Positions 39,732-48,655 of a DNA stretch of 48,793 bases are shown here, in pieces (positions within the stretch are counted from its first letter, which is position 1; each line of letters begins with the position of its first letter). The stretch is from Labrenzia sp. CE80 (GTDB lineage: Bacteria > Pseudomonadota > Alphaproteobacteria > Rhizobiales > Stappiaceae), in contig NZ_WAJT01000005.1 in assembly GCF_009650605.1 (NCBI RefSeq), forward strand, positions 40,024-88,816, given 5' to 3'. The position numbers and the translations under genes are program-made. The notes under the pieces are model-generated. The model was not told the origin of the DNA, searched no databases, and saw only the letters and a program-made list of their open reading frames with translations.

Positions 39732-40826
39732 TGAGAATGAGCCTGGTTTCAGTCCAAGCTTTCGTATTGCGGAAAGGAAGGCATCGTTTTCTTGAGGTCT
39801 TCCAACGGACACGCGCAAAAATCGTTCAAACCCTTCTTCCATCCACGGTTTGACCAAAATTCCTACGTCACGTAGAGCCTCAGCAACGGCACGTGAATTT
39901 TCGGACGTTTCAAAGAAAACAGCGTTGCTCTTTGAGGGAGCTGGTTCAAACTTCATCTCACGCAGGGCATCGCTTAAGCTCTCACGTGCCGAAGAAGTCT
40001 GGCGGATCGTGTTTTCCAGGTGGGTTTTGTCTGAAAGGGCCGAATGCGCCATGGCCTGGGCGATGGAATTGGCATTGAACGGGGGTGTAATGCTGCGGAT
40101 GCCATCACGAATTTCAGAGTTGCTGCAAAGGCCATATCCGAGCCGTGCACCCGCAAGTCCGTAAGCCTTTGAGAATGTGCGCAAACTGACCCAGTTCAAG
40201 CCACTGATTTTTAGCGCCGCCAGCGTCGCGATCGGATTGTATTCGAAGTAAGCCTCATCAAGTAGTAGCAGCGTTTCCGGTGGGATCTTTGAAATGAGAT
40301 CCTGAAGCTCGTCAATCGAAAGCGCAACACCCATCGGATTGGAGGGGGATGATATGGCCAGGATCTTCGGCTTCTGCGTAAGTTTTTCGGTGAGCTCGGA
40401 AATAGGCAGTTGCCAGTCACCTTTATAGCTGACAGTTCGAACCGGAATTTGAAGGCATTTGGCGGCTAGCGTGTGCAGACCAAAACCAGGCACAACGGTC
40501 AATACATGATCGCCCGGTGCCAGCACGGCCCCATAAAGGGCGTAGATGAGTTCCTCGGAGCCGTTTCCAAAGACAATAGTATCGACGTCCACGTCGCAAT
40601 GTGCTGCGAGCGCGCTACTCAGGTCAGTTGCGCTACCGTCTGGATAGAGAGATGCGCGCAGTACTGCCGACTGGCCGGCCTCGATAGCCAAAGGAGAGGT
40701 GCCGAAAAGGGTCTCATTGCTATCAAGCTTTGCCAGAGGCGGTTGACCGTAGTCGGCTTCGAACCGGCTTACGTGCAGGCCCGCATTGTAGGCCGGTAAG
40801 GCTTCGATGTGCGGATTGACGGTCAT
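39723..40826 (-). CDS. HisC-like PLP aminotransferase in the hut operon
   Basis: 367 residues, class I/II aminotransferase close to histidinol-phosphate aminotransferase in length and motifs: LDSNETLFGTSPLAIEA, YALYGAVLAPGDHVLTVVPG, ISSPSNPMGVALSIDEL (N-P-x-G), LLLDEAYFEY with the PLP Asp, RTFSKAYGLAGARLGYG with the Schiff-base Lys, and a C-terminal RVSVGRPQENDAF carrying the substrate-carboxylate Arg. ATG 40826 directly abuts the hutU stop (TAGATG). A biosynthetic HisC would not be expected inside a degradative operon, so a histidine- or aromatic-amino-acid transaminase is more likely. Confidence 0.85.
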   Translation of the reverse strand: MTVNPHIEALPAYNAGLHVSRFEADYGQPPLAKLDSNETLFGTSPLAIEAGQSAVLRASLYPDGSATDLSSALAAHCDVDVDTIVFGNGSEELIYALYGAVLAPGDHVLTVVPGFGLHTLAAKCLQIPVRTVSYKGDWQLPISELTEKLTQKPKILAISSPSNPMGVALSIDELQDLISKIPPETLLLLDEAYFEYNPIATLAALKISGLNWVSLRTFSKAYGLAGARLGYGLCSNSEIRDGIRSITPPFNANSIAQAMAHSALSDKTHLENTIRQTSSARESLSDALREMKFEPAPSKSNAVFFETSENSRAVAEALRDVGILVKPWMEEGFERFLRVSVGRPQENDAFLSAIRKLGLKPGSFSTR

Positions 40827-42497
40827 CTAACCCAGTATCCCGGGAAGCTTTAGACCGTGGGCACGCGCGCATTCTTTTGCGCTATCATATCCGGCATCGG
40901 CATGGCGCCAGACTCCTGATGCGGGGTCATTCCAGAGAACGCGTTCGATGCGCCGGGCGGCATCGTCGGTGCCATCTGCTACAATCACCACACCTGCGTG
41001 TTGGGAAAAGCCCATTCCAACTCCTCCGCCGTGATGCAATGAGACCCAAGTCGCTCCGGAGGCTGTGTTCACAAGCGCGTTCAAAAGTGGCCAGTCGGAT
41101 ACAGCGTCTGAGCCATCCATCATTGCTTCGGTTTCACGATTGGGAGAGGCGACGGATCCACTGTCGAGATGGTCTCGCCCGATCACGATCGGAGCACTCA
41201 ACTCGCCATTTTTGACCATCTCGTTGAAAGCCAGTCCCAGACGGTGGCGGTCACCTAGTCCGACCCAACAGATGCGAGCCGGGAGTCCTTGGAACGAGAT
41301 TCTGTCACGGGCCATGTCTAGCCAATTGTGCAGGTGCTTATTGTCTGGCAGCAGTTCCTTGACCTTTTGATCGGTCTTGTAGATATCCTCAGGGTTGCCA
41401 GACAGGGCAACCCAACGGAAAGGTCCGATCCCGCGGCAGAAAAGAGGGCGAATATAGGCTGGTACGAAGCCCGGGAAGGCGAATGCATCTTCGAGCCCTT
41501 CTTCAAGGGCCATTTGGCGGATGTTGTTGCCGTAGTCGACCGTGGGTACTCCATCATTGTGAAACGCGACCATGGCCGCGACATGGATCTTCATCGATGC
41601 ACGCGCGGCTTTTTCCACTGTCTTTGGATCGCTTTCGGCTCTTGAACGCCATTCGGCAACCGTCCAGCCTTGAGGGAGGTAGCCATTGATTGGGTCATGG
41701 GCCGAGGTTTGGTCGGTGACGATATCAGGGCGCACGCCGCGCTTGTGGATTTGCGGGAAGATGTCTGCGGCATTGCCAATGAGCGCAACGGACTTTGCCT
41801 CGCCCGCAGCGGTCCAATTGCCGATCATCGCGAGGGCTTCATCCAGGGAGTGGGTCTTTGCGTCCACATACCGTGTCCTAAGCCTGAAATCCGCGCTTTT
41901 CTCGTCGCATTCCACTGCTAGGCAGCACGCCCCTGCCATGACAGCTGCCAGAGGTTGTGCGCCACCCATGCCTCCCAAACCGCCTGTGAGGATCCAGCGT
42001 CCTTTGAGGTTTCCGCCATAGTGCTGGCGGCCTGCCTCCATAAAGGTTTCATAGGTGCCCTGGACGATGCCTTGAGAGCCGATGTAGATCCACGATCCGG
42101 CCGTCATCTGGCCGTACATGGCGAGGCCTTTTTTGTCGAGTTCGTGGAAGTGGTCCCAAGTGGCCCAGTGTGGCACCAAGTTCGAGTTGGCAATCAAGAC
42201 GCGCGGTGCATCCTTATGTGTCCTGACAACAGCAACGGGCTTGCCGGATTGCACCACCAGTGTTTCATCTGCGTCTAAGTCTTTCAAACTGGCGATGATC
42301 TGGTCAAAATCCTTCCATGTTCGGGCGGCGCGGCCTATGCCTCCGTAGACCACCAGTTCATGAGGGTTTTCGGCCACGTCCGGATGAAGGTTATTCATCA
42401 GCATCCGCAACGGGGCCTCGGTCAGCCAGCTCTTGGCGGTCAACTCTGATCCAGTGGGCGGATAAACGTCGCGGCTGTTTTTTCTCGGATCGCTCAT
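40827..42497 (-). CDS. hutU: Urocanate hydratase
   Basis: 556 residues, the normal urocanase length. It adds water to urocanate to give imidazolonepropionate, using NAD+ as a bound cofactor. Typical segments are VVYGGIGRAARTWKDFDQII, QSGKPVAVVRTHKDAPRVLI, RWILTGGLGGMGGAQPLAAV, FRLRTRYVDAKTHSLDEALA and GLPARICWVGLGDRHRLGLA. Its start overlaps the hutG stop by 4 bp (ATGA), and the aminotransferase follows without a gap, so it is part of the hutI-H-G-U transcription unit. Confidence 0.97.
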   Translation of the reverse strand: MSDPRKNSRDVYPPTGSELTAKSWLTEAPLRMLMNNLHPDVAENPHELVVYGGIGRAARTWKDFDQIIASLKDLDADETLVVQSGKPVAVVRTHKDAPRVLIANSNLVPHWATWDHFHELDKKGLAMYGQMTAGSWIYIGSQGIVQGTYETFMEAGRQHYGGNLKGRWILTGGLGGMGGAQPLAAVMAGACCLAVECDEKSADFRLRTRYVDAKTHSLDEALAMIGNWTAAGEAKSVALIGNAADIFPQIHKRGVRPDIVTDQTSAHDPINGYLPQGWTVAEWRSRAESDPKTVEKAARASMKIHVAAMVAFHNDGVPTVDYGNNIRQMALEEGLEDAFAFPGFVPAYIRPLFCRGIGPFRWVALSGNPEDIYKTDQKVKELLPDNKHLHNWLDMARDRISFQGLPARICWVGLGDRHRLGLAFNEMVKNGELSAPIVIGRDHLDSGSVASPNRETEAMMDGSDAVSDWPLLNALVNTASGATWVSLHHGGGVGMGFSQHAGVVIVADGTDDAARRIERVLWNDPASGVWRHADAGYDSAKECARAHGLKLPGILG

Positions 42498-43273
42498 GCT
42501 GGCTTCCAGTTCGTCAAAGTCGTGAGAATTTCTCGCAGAAGATCGCGTAGTTTGTTCGCCTTTTCAGGTCTGAAGGTCCAAGGCGGTGCTTCAGCCATGT
42601 ATGTAGCCTGGGCTAACTCCATTTGAATGGCATGCAAATGCTCGGCCACCCGGCCGTAGTGGCGCGTGGTCCACCCGCCTTTGAACCGGCCATTGACCAC
42701 ATGGGAATATTTGCCGGCCCGAATGCATGCCTGCTCCACAAGTGTTTCTATGGACGTCGCGCAACTGGAGCCTGAGTTGGTGCCGATGTTCAAATCCGGG
42801 AGCCGCCCGTCAAACAGGAAGGGGATGTTGCCTCGGATCGAATGGCAATCGTAAAGAATGGCAAACCCGTGCTGCGCCTTGATGCGCGCCAGCTGAGCCT
42901 CTAGTGCTGCATGATAAGGTGCGTGATAGACGGCGCAGCGACGCTCGATTTCGGAAGGCTTGGGTGCCTTGCCTTCTGCGTAGATCGGCCTGCCGTCGAA
43001 ATCCGTCAGGGGGCACAGCGTTGTGGTGTTCTGGCCAGGGTAGAGACTGTCTCCGGAGGGATCCCGATTCACATCGATCACATAGCGATGGATCGGTGTC
43101 CGCACGATTGTCGCATCCACGAGGCCGGCGTAGAGGTCATGAATATGCCAGTCCGTATCGGCGAGCGCACGGCCCACTTCGTTAAAATCGCCTGCGATAT
43201 CTTCGGGCAGGGTGGTGCCTGTGTGAGGCAGGCCCAGGACCAATGGGGAGGAGCCTTCAGTAATCTCTATCAT
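42494..43273 (-). CDS. hutG: N-formylglutamate deformylase
   Basis: 259 residues. Hydrolyses N-formylglutamate to formate and glutamate, the last step of the five-step pathway. Family marks are LGLPHTGTTLPEDI, DTDWHIHDLY, PIHRYVIDVNRDPSGDSLYP with the metal-binding region, LYDCHSIRGNIPFLF and NGRFKGGWTTRHYGR. ATG 43273 overlaps the hutH stop by 4 bp and has GGAG just upstream; the longer frame to 43288 is less likely. Presence with hutF confirms the formiminoglutamate deiminase route. Confidence 0.95.
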   Translation of the reverse strand: MIEITEGSSPLVLGLPHTGTTLPEDIAGDFNEVGRALADTDWHIHDLYAGLVDATIVRTPIHRYVIDVNRDPSGDSLYPGQNTTTLCPLTDFDGRPIYAEGKAPKPSEIERRCAVYHAPYHAALEAQLARIKAQHGFAILYDCHSIRGNIPFLFDGRLPDLNIGTNSGSSCATSIETLVEQACIRAGKYSHVVNGRFKGGWTTRHYGRVAEHLHAIQMELAQATYMAEAPPWTFRPEKANKLRDLLREILTTLTNWKPA

Positions 43274-44790
43274 AGCTCCAACTCGCAATTGGCGGCGATA
43301 GCAAGATCACCAGCCCGGACCATCTGGGCTACAATCTCGAGATCTGGCGCCATATAGCGGTCCTCATCCAGCGCCGGAACTTTGGCTCGAATGGTCTCTA
43401 TGACTTTGATCAGTGCGGGAGCCGTTCTTAGCGGCATGCGGGCTTCAATTCCTTGCGCTGCGCTTAGGGCTTCGACACCAAGAATGACCGAGAGGTTCTT
43501 GTTCATACGTATCAGACGCCGCGCGGCATGAGCCGCCATGGACACGTGATCTTCCTGATTTGCGGATGTTGGTGTGCTGTCTGTCGAACATGGATTGGCG
43601 AGAAATTTGTTCTCGCTCATCAAAGCAGCGGTCGATACTTCAGCGATCATGAAACCGCTGTTCAGACCCGGCTTGTGGGTCAGGAATGGTGGCAGGTCAT
43701 GACTGAGTACAGGGTCCACCATCATCGCGATGCGTCTTTGCGCAATTGCACCGATTTCGGCGATACACAGTGCAATTTGGTCTGCGGCAAAGGCAACGGG
43801 TTCCGCATGGAAGTTGCCGCCTGAGATGATTGCGTCCGTATCTGTCAGGACAATCGGATTGTCAGTGACAGCATTCGCTTCGATTTCCAGCGTTTGGGCG
43901 GCGAAGCGCAGAATGTCGATGGCTGCTCCGACGACCTGTGGCTGACAGCGAATGCAATAGGGATCTTGAACACGGGTGTCACCCTCGCGGTGGCTTTCCC
44001 GAATCTCGCTGCCAGCCAGAAAGCGGCGGGCTTCGGCTGCTGCATCGATCTGGCCGCGATGGCCACGGAGAGAATGGATTTCAGCCCGAAGTGGCGCAGT
44101 TGATCCCATAATGGCGTCCGTTGACAAAGCCCCGGTCACCAACGTCGTTTGGGTCATACGCCACGCTTCAAACAGTCCGGCTAAGGCAGAGGCTGTTGAA
44201 AATTGGGTGCCGTTGATCAGGGCAAGCCCTTCTTTGGGCCCGAGCACGACCGGTTGAAGTCCCGCCTTTTTCAACGCTTCTGCACCTGGCAGCCGAACAT
44301 TTTGAAAAACCGCTTCGCCCTCGCCGATCATCACAGCGGCCATATGGGCGAGCGGCGCAAGATCGCCAGAAGCTCCCACAGAACCTTGTTCCGGGATGAC
44401 CGGCATGACGTTTTTTTCCAACATGTCCTCGATCAAGGCCACTGTTTGTGACGCGACGCCGGATGCGCCGCGCCCCACCGATAGAAGCTTGATCGCCATC
44501 ATCAGACGTGTCGTGGAAGGCTCGATCGGATCTCCAACCCCGCAGCAATGGGAGAGAATAAGGTTGCGTTGCAGCGCCTCTGTGTCCTCAGGTGCTATCT
44601 TGACAGAGGCGAGTTTCCCAAAGCCGGTGTTTACACCATAAACCGCGATGTCTCCGACGGCTGCTTTGGCAACGCGGTCAAAGGAAGCCCTGATTCCGGA
44701 CTGTGCGGATGGATCAAGCTTGACTGAACAGCCGGTGCGCCAAATAGCCTCAAGCTGTTCCAAGGTGGCATGGCCAGGCGTCAGGATCAT
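43270..44790 (-). CDS. hutH: Histidine ammonia-lyase
   Basis: 506 residues. Deaminates histidine to urocanate, the entry step. The MIO prosthetic group is formed from Ala140-Ser141-Gly142 in GSVGASGDLAPLAHMA. Also typical: YGVNTGFGKLASVKI, LISHCC-like ILSHCCGVGDP, LINGTQFSTASALAG, RVQDPYCIRCQPQVVGA and DTDAIISGGNFHAEPVAFAA. The start overlaps the hutI stop by 4 bp and hutG overlaps its end by 4 bp. Confidence 0.97.
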   Translation of the reverse strand: MILTPGHATLEQLEAIWRTGCSVKLDPSAQSGIRASFDRVAKAAVGDIAVYGVNTGFGKLASVKIAPEDTEALQRNLILSHCCGVGDPIEPSTTRLMMAIKLLSVGRGASGVASQTVALIEDMLEKNVMPVIPEQGSVGASGDLAPLAHMAAVMIGEGEAVFQNVRLPGAEALKKAGLQPVVLGPKEGLALINGTQFSTASALAGLFEAWRMTQTTLVTGALSTDAIMGSTAPLRAEIHSLRGHRGQIDAAAEARRFLAGSEIRESHREGDTRVQDPYCIRCQPQVVGAAIDILRFAAQTLEIEANAVTDNPIVLTDTDAIISGGNFHAEPVAFAADQIALCIAEIGAIAQRRIAMMVDPVLSHDLPPFLTHKPGLNSGFMIAEVSTAALMSENKFLANPCSTDSTPTSANQEDHVSMAAHAARRLIRMNKNLSVILGVEALSAAQGIEARMPLRTAPALIKVIETIRAKVPALDEDRYMAPDLEIVAQMVRAGDLAIAANCELEL

Positions 44791-45980
44791 TGGGCGTACT
44801 TTCCATCATAGATACGGGCGTGAAGCGGATTGAAACCAATGCGATAGGCAAGTTCGGCAGGGTGGGTCACATCCCATATAGCCAGATCCGCGCGCAGGCC
44901 TTTCTTGATCGTGCCGCAATCGGACAAACCAAGCGCACGAGCTGCATGTTCTGTGGCCCCTCGCAACGCTTCTTCCGGTGTCATCCGAAACAACGTGCAG
45001 GCCATATTCATGGTCAAGAGCATAGAAGACAGAGGTGATGAGCCGGGGTTCGAGTCGGTCGCGATTGCCATAGGAACGCCATGCGCGCGAAAAGATTCGA
45101 TCGGTGGCGCTTGCTTTTCGCGTAGCGTATAGAAGGCGCCGGGAAGGATCGTGGCGACCGTTCCTGCTGTAGCCAAAGCACGGGCATCTTCCTCTGAAGC
45201 ATATTCGACATGGTCCGCAGACAAGGCGCCATAAGATGCCGCGAGTTTTGTGCCGCCCAAGTGGCTTAACTGCTCGGCATGAAGTTTGACCGGAAGGCCC
45301 AGTTCTTTCGCCAGTTCGAAAACCCGCGCGATTTGAGCCGGTGTAAACGCGATGCCCTCGCAAAAACCGTCGACAGCATCGACAAGCTGTTCCGCAGAGG
45401 CTGCACGTAGAGCTGGAACACAGACCTCATCAATATATGCATCTGCCTGACCGTCGTATTCGGCCGGAATGGCGTGGGCTGCCAGAAAGCTGGTCTTAAT
45501 TCGAACTGGCCGCAGCTCCTCAAGGCGCCGAGCTACGCGGAGCATTGCAAGTTCTGCTTCCTGTGACAGGCCATAACCGGATTTGACTTCAACAACAGCC
45601 ACGCCTTCTGACAGCATCGCGTCCAGGCGCGGCAAGGCGTCGGCAACAAGATCGTCTTCGCTTGCGGAACGGGTCGCTGTGACGGTCGAAACGATGCCGC
45701 CGCCCGCCCGTGCTATTTCTTCATAGCTGGCGCCTTCGAGACGCATCTCGAACTCGCGGGCACGATTGCCTGCGTAGACGATGTGCGTGTGGCAATCGAT
45801 CAAGGCAGGGGTGACAAGGCGGCCTTCCAAATCGATGGTCTCGCCGTCAATATGCGGCGCGTCTGTTTCAGCTCCAATCCAAGCGATCTTTCCAGCCTCG
45901 ATGACAATCGCAGCGTGATCGATCAGACCATAGGGTCCCTCTGACGAAAGGGTTGCAGCAGTGAGGTTGCGCAGCAGCAT
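44787..45980 (-). CDS. hutI: Imidazolonepropionase
   Basis: 397-residue amidohydrolase that opens the imidazolone ring to N-formiminoglutamate. Metal-binding ALIDCHTHIVYAGNRAREFE near residue 60, VEVKSGYGLSQEAELAMLRV, FLAAHAIPAEYDGQADAYID, the later KLHAEQLSHLGGTKLAASYG and ATDSNPGSSPLSSMLL are all family landmarks. It heads the minus-strand hut unit and is divergent from hutF; ATG 45980 has only a weak Shine-Dalgarno. The divergent region holds a palindrome expected to bind HutC. Confidence 0.95.
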   Translation of the reverse strand: MLLRNLTAATLSSEGPYGLIDHAAIVIEAGKIAWIGAETDAPHIDGETIDLEGRLVTPALIDCHTHIVYAGNRAREFEMRLEGASYEEIARAGGGIVSTVTATRSASEDDLVADALPRLDAMLSEGVAVVEVKSGYGLSQEAELAMLRVARRLEELRPVRIKTSFLAAHAIPAEYDGQADAYIDEVCVPALRAASAEQLVDAVDGFCEGIAFTPAQIARVFELAKELGLPVKLHAEQLSHLGGTKLAASYGALSADHVEYASEEDARALATAGTVATILPGAFYTLREKQAPPIESFRAHGVPMAIATDSNPGSSPLSSMLLTMNMACTLFRMTPEEALRGATEHAARALGLSDCGTIKKGLRADLAIWDVTHPAELAYRIGFNPLHARIYDGKYAQ

Positions 45981-46011
45981 ATTGTATCCGGTGGTAGGCT
46001 AATTCAATGTT

Positions 46012-46034
46012 TGCTCATATATTCTATATGTGCA
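46012..46034. promoter_or_regulatory. Candidate HutC operator between hutI and hutF
   Basis: Imperfect palindrome with 10-base arms TGCTCATATA (46012-46021) and TATATGTGCA (46025-46034), one mismatch, around a 3-base centre. It lies between the divergent hutI and hutF starts. AT-rich TATA-like -10 candidates for both directions overlap it, so a bound GntR/UTRA repressor would block both promoters. Confidence 0.55.
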
Positions 46035-46075
46035 TACATAAAAGAAAGAACGTGATGTGGAGTCAAGAGGGCGAA

Positions 46076-47440
46076 ATGCAGAAACTTTGGGCGCAACGTG
46101 CACTAACCTTGGACGGTTGGAAAAACGGCGTAAGCATTGAAATTGGCCCAAATGGCAAGATCGAACGGGTTGATTCAGACACCGAGCCAAATGGAGAAAT
46201 CTATGGTTGCGTCCTGCCAGCTCCGGCCAATGCACACTCGCATGCTTTTCAGCGGGCGATGGCAGGGTTGACCGAGCAGCGCGGCGCTGACCCGACTGAC
46301 AGCTTCTGGAGCTGGCGTCGTCTTATGTTTCGCTTTCTCGAGCGTATTACACCAGAGCAGGTCCAGGCGATTGCGGCCTTTGTTCAAATGGAAATGCTCG
46401 AAGCCGGATATGCCACCAATGTGGAATTCCATTATCTGCATCACGGGCCGGGAGGCGAGCCCTATGCCCAACTCGCTGAAATGGCGATGCGGATCACGGA
46501 AGCGGCCAAGGAGACTGGAATTGGTCTGACCCTTTTGCCCGTGTTCTATCAATATGGTGGTCTGGATGGACGACCGCTTTCTGCTGGGCAGAATCGATTT
46601 GGGAATGACATCGAACGATTTATGAAACTGGCGGAAGACAGCACCGGTCTCGTGAATGATGGGCCTAGAGACTGGGTTAGTGGGATCGCGCCTCACAGTC
46701 TTCGCGCCGTGGCTCCGCGCGATCTCAAACAGATTGCGTCTCTGTTTCGAGATGGGCCGATCCACATGCATCTGGCTGAGCAAATTCCTGAGGTCGAGGA
46801 AACGCTCTCTAGCCTGGGCATGCGCCCGGTTGAATGGACTCTGGATCACATCGAACCTGATGCACGCTGGCATTTCATCCATCTGACCCAGATGCTGCCG
46901 CATGAAACAGAACGCCTTGCTCACACGGGAGCAACCGCAGTGCTTTGCCCGATCACTGAGTCCAGCCTCGGTGACGGTATTTTTGATGGGCTAGGCTGGT
47001 TTGAAGCAGGTGGGAGGGTGGCGATCGGATCTGATAGCAATATCCGTATTTCCCTCTCCGAGGAGTTGAGAACGCTCGACTATTCACAACGTCTTCGCGA
47101 CCATTCGCGCGCCGCTCTGGCAACGGCTGAGCAGTCGACTGGGCGTCGTTTGTTTGAGGCAATCCTAAACGGTGGTGCGGCCAGTGCTGACCGTTCGACC
47201 GGTGCGCTGGAAGCTGGCTTGTGGGCCGATATGCTTGCGCTCGATACCAGTCATGTGGACCTGGCCGACCTTCAAGGCGATATGCTGATTGACAGTTTCT
47301 CATTTGCTGGCGACGACAATCTGGTCACAGATGTCTGGAGCGCCGGTCGCCATATGGTACAGCGAGGCCAGCATGTGCGCAGGGACCAAATTCTAGCGCA
47401 GTATCGCAGCGCGGTGCAGGAATTGAGGGCAGCATATTGA
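46076..47440 (+). CDS. hutF: Formimidoylglutamate deiminase
   Basis: 454-residue amidohydrolase that converts N-formiminoglutamate to N-formylglutamate and ammonia. The N-terminal metal site NAHSHAFQRAMAGLTEQRG and the conserved WSWRRLMFRFLERITPEQVQ are typical of HutF, as are HLAEQIPEVEETLSSLGMRP and AIGSDSNIRISLSEELRTLD. The frame is open to 46007, inside the operator palindrome; ATG 46076 with GAGGG upstream matches the family N-terminus and is preferred. HutC follows with an overlapping TTGA start. Confidence 0.92.
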   Translation: MQKLWAQRALTLDGWKNGVSIEIGPNGKIERVDSDTEPNGEIYGCVLPAPANAHSHAFQRAMAGLTEQRGADPTDSFWSWRRLMFRFLERITPEQVQAIAAFVQMEMLEAGYATNVEFHYLHHGPGGEPYAQLAEMAMRITEAAKETGIGLTLLPVFYQYGGLDGRPLSAGQNRFGNDIERFMKLAEDSTGLVNDGPRDWVSGIAPHSLRAVAPRDLKQIASLFRDGPIHMHLAEQIPEVEETLSSLGMRPVEWTLDHIEPDARWHFIHLTQMLPHETERLAHTGATAVLCPITESSLGDGIFDGLGWFEAGGRVAIGSDSNIRISLSEELRTLDYSQRLRDHSRAALATAEQSTGRRLFEAILNGGAASADRSTGALEAGLWADMLALDTSHVDLADLQGDMLIDSFSFAGDDNLVTDVWSAGRHMVQRGQHVRRDQILAQYRSAVQELRAAY

Positions 47441-48144
47441 ACGAACCGGACACAAACACCTGGCAAGGAATACAGGAAGAAGTCCTACGCCGGATACGGG
47501 ATCGTATCTGGCAACCCGGGACTCGCATTCCGAAGGAAATGGACCTTGCCAAGGAGTTCGGATGTTCGCGAACCACAGTGAACAGGGCGTTGAGGGAACT
47601 TGCTGAAAGCGGAGTTTTAGAACGAAAACGGCGTTCCGGGACACGCGTTGCTCTACATCCGATTGCACGAACAGTGATTGATGTCCAGATTGTGCGCCGT
47701 GAGATCGAAGACCGTGGGGCCGTTTATGGCTATGGACTGATCAAGCGAGAAATCAAAGTTCCACCGCATGCTATTACATTTGCAATGGAGTTGCCTCAGG
47801 GCGAGGAAATGCTGCATTTGATGGCCGTCCATCTGGCCGATGGAGCTCCATATGCACTCGAGGATCGATGGGTCAGTCTGACCACCGTACCAGAAGCAGT
47901 TGAGGTGGATTTCGCAAAGCAATCTGCCAACGAGTGGCTCTTGGAAAATGTCCCTTTTAACCGTGCAATGCTGACCATACTGGCGAGTTCGGCGACCGAC
48001 TTCGAGCAAGAATTCCTCGCAGCGGCGCCGGGGGCATCCGTTCTGCAGATGGAACGTGCAACCTGGTGTGATGGCGGATCAGTGACATTTGTGACGCTGT
48101 CCTACCAAACGGGACATCGGATTATCAGCTCGACAACGGGCTAG
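47437..48144 (+). CDS. hutC: Histidine utilisation repressor (GntR/UTRA family)
   Basis: 235 residues. The GntR winged helix (residues about 8-75: QEEVLRRIRDRIWQPGTRIP, then AKEFGCSRTTVNRALRELAE) is followed by a UTRA effector domain (about 95-230) with ALEDRWVSLTTVPEAVEVDF and LQMERATWCDGGSVTFVTLS. Family HutC proteins release DNA on binding urocanate. The start is TTG 47437, overlapping the hutF stop and preceded by GAGGG about eight bases upstream. It would be co-transcribed with hutF and repress its own operon. Confidence 0.9.
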   Translation: MNEPDTNTWQGIQEEVLRRIRDRIWQPGTRIPKEMDLAKEFGCSRTTVNRALRELAESGVLERKRRSGTRVALHPIARTVIDVQIVRREIEDRGAVYGYGLIKREIKVPPHAITFAMELPQGEEMLHLMAVHLADGAPYALEDRWVSLTTVPEAVEVDFAKQSANEWLLENVPFNRAMLTILASSATDFEQEFLAAAPGASVLQMERATWCDGGSVTFVTLSYQTGHRIISSTTG

Positions 48145-48526
48145 GTCATATCCGGAACTTGTAGACGCATCTGTGCTGAGCAGGTTTGAGACCATCGGTT
48201 TCGTCAGCTGGTAACGCGATGCGCGACACGCTGGTTGTGGTCGTTAGGTCTGGCCCGGTGCGAAAGTCCCTCATGTCTATACTCAGCGGTCGGTAACGAG
48301 ACGGTCGCTAAGATTGGCGTGTATGAATGGCTTGATTTTTCTGGATGCCTTCGTTGTTCAATTTTACGGTTGAGTGAAGTCTGCGGGTGATCGTACCCCG
48401 TTTCACTTATGCTTGCGTTTGGGTGTGGAGCAGTTCAATGCAGTCGAACCCATCCCTGGGCGCAACTACGCGCAGACGCATTCATAGCGGGCTAGATTTA
48501 AATGCCAGAAATTTGTTTGGAAAATT
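48145..48526. other. Intergenic region after hutC
   Basis: No supported gene, strong hairpin or repeat was seen. It separates the hut operon from the tRNA remnant. Confidence 0.4.
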
Positions 48527-48577
48527 TGGTAGCGGGAGAGGGACTTGACCCCCCGACACGCAGATTATGATTCCACC
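48527..48577 (-). pseudogene. tRNA-Met 3' fragment (likely attachment-site remnant)
   Basis: Read on the minus strand, the 51 bases run from an anticodon arm containing GGAATCATAATC (anticodon CAT) through a variable loop and TCGGGGGGTCAAGTCC-like T arm to CTCTCCCGCTACCA at the 3' end, the pattern of alphaproteobacterial elongator tRNA-Met. The 5' half (acceptor strand and D arm) is absent: upstream sequence is unrelated. The T loop has GGTC in place of GTTC and the anticodon stem is imperfect, so it is not a working tRNA. Fragments of this kind are left when integrases insert at a tRNA 3' end. Confidence 0.65.
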
Positions 48578-48655
48578 GGAAAGACCTAGATTATGAAGTT
48601 TTCAGGCGTTCCTAGAGAGCTGTGAATCGAATACTCGTAGCGTGTTTTGTTCAAC

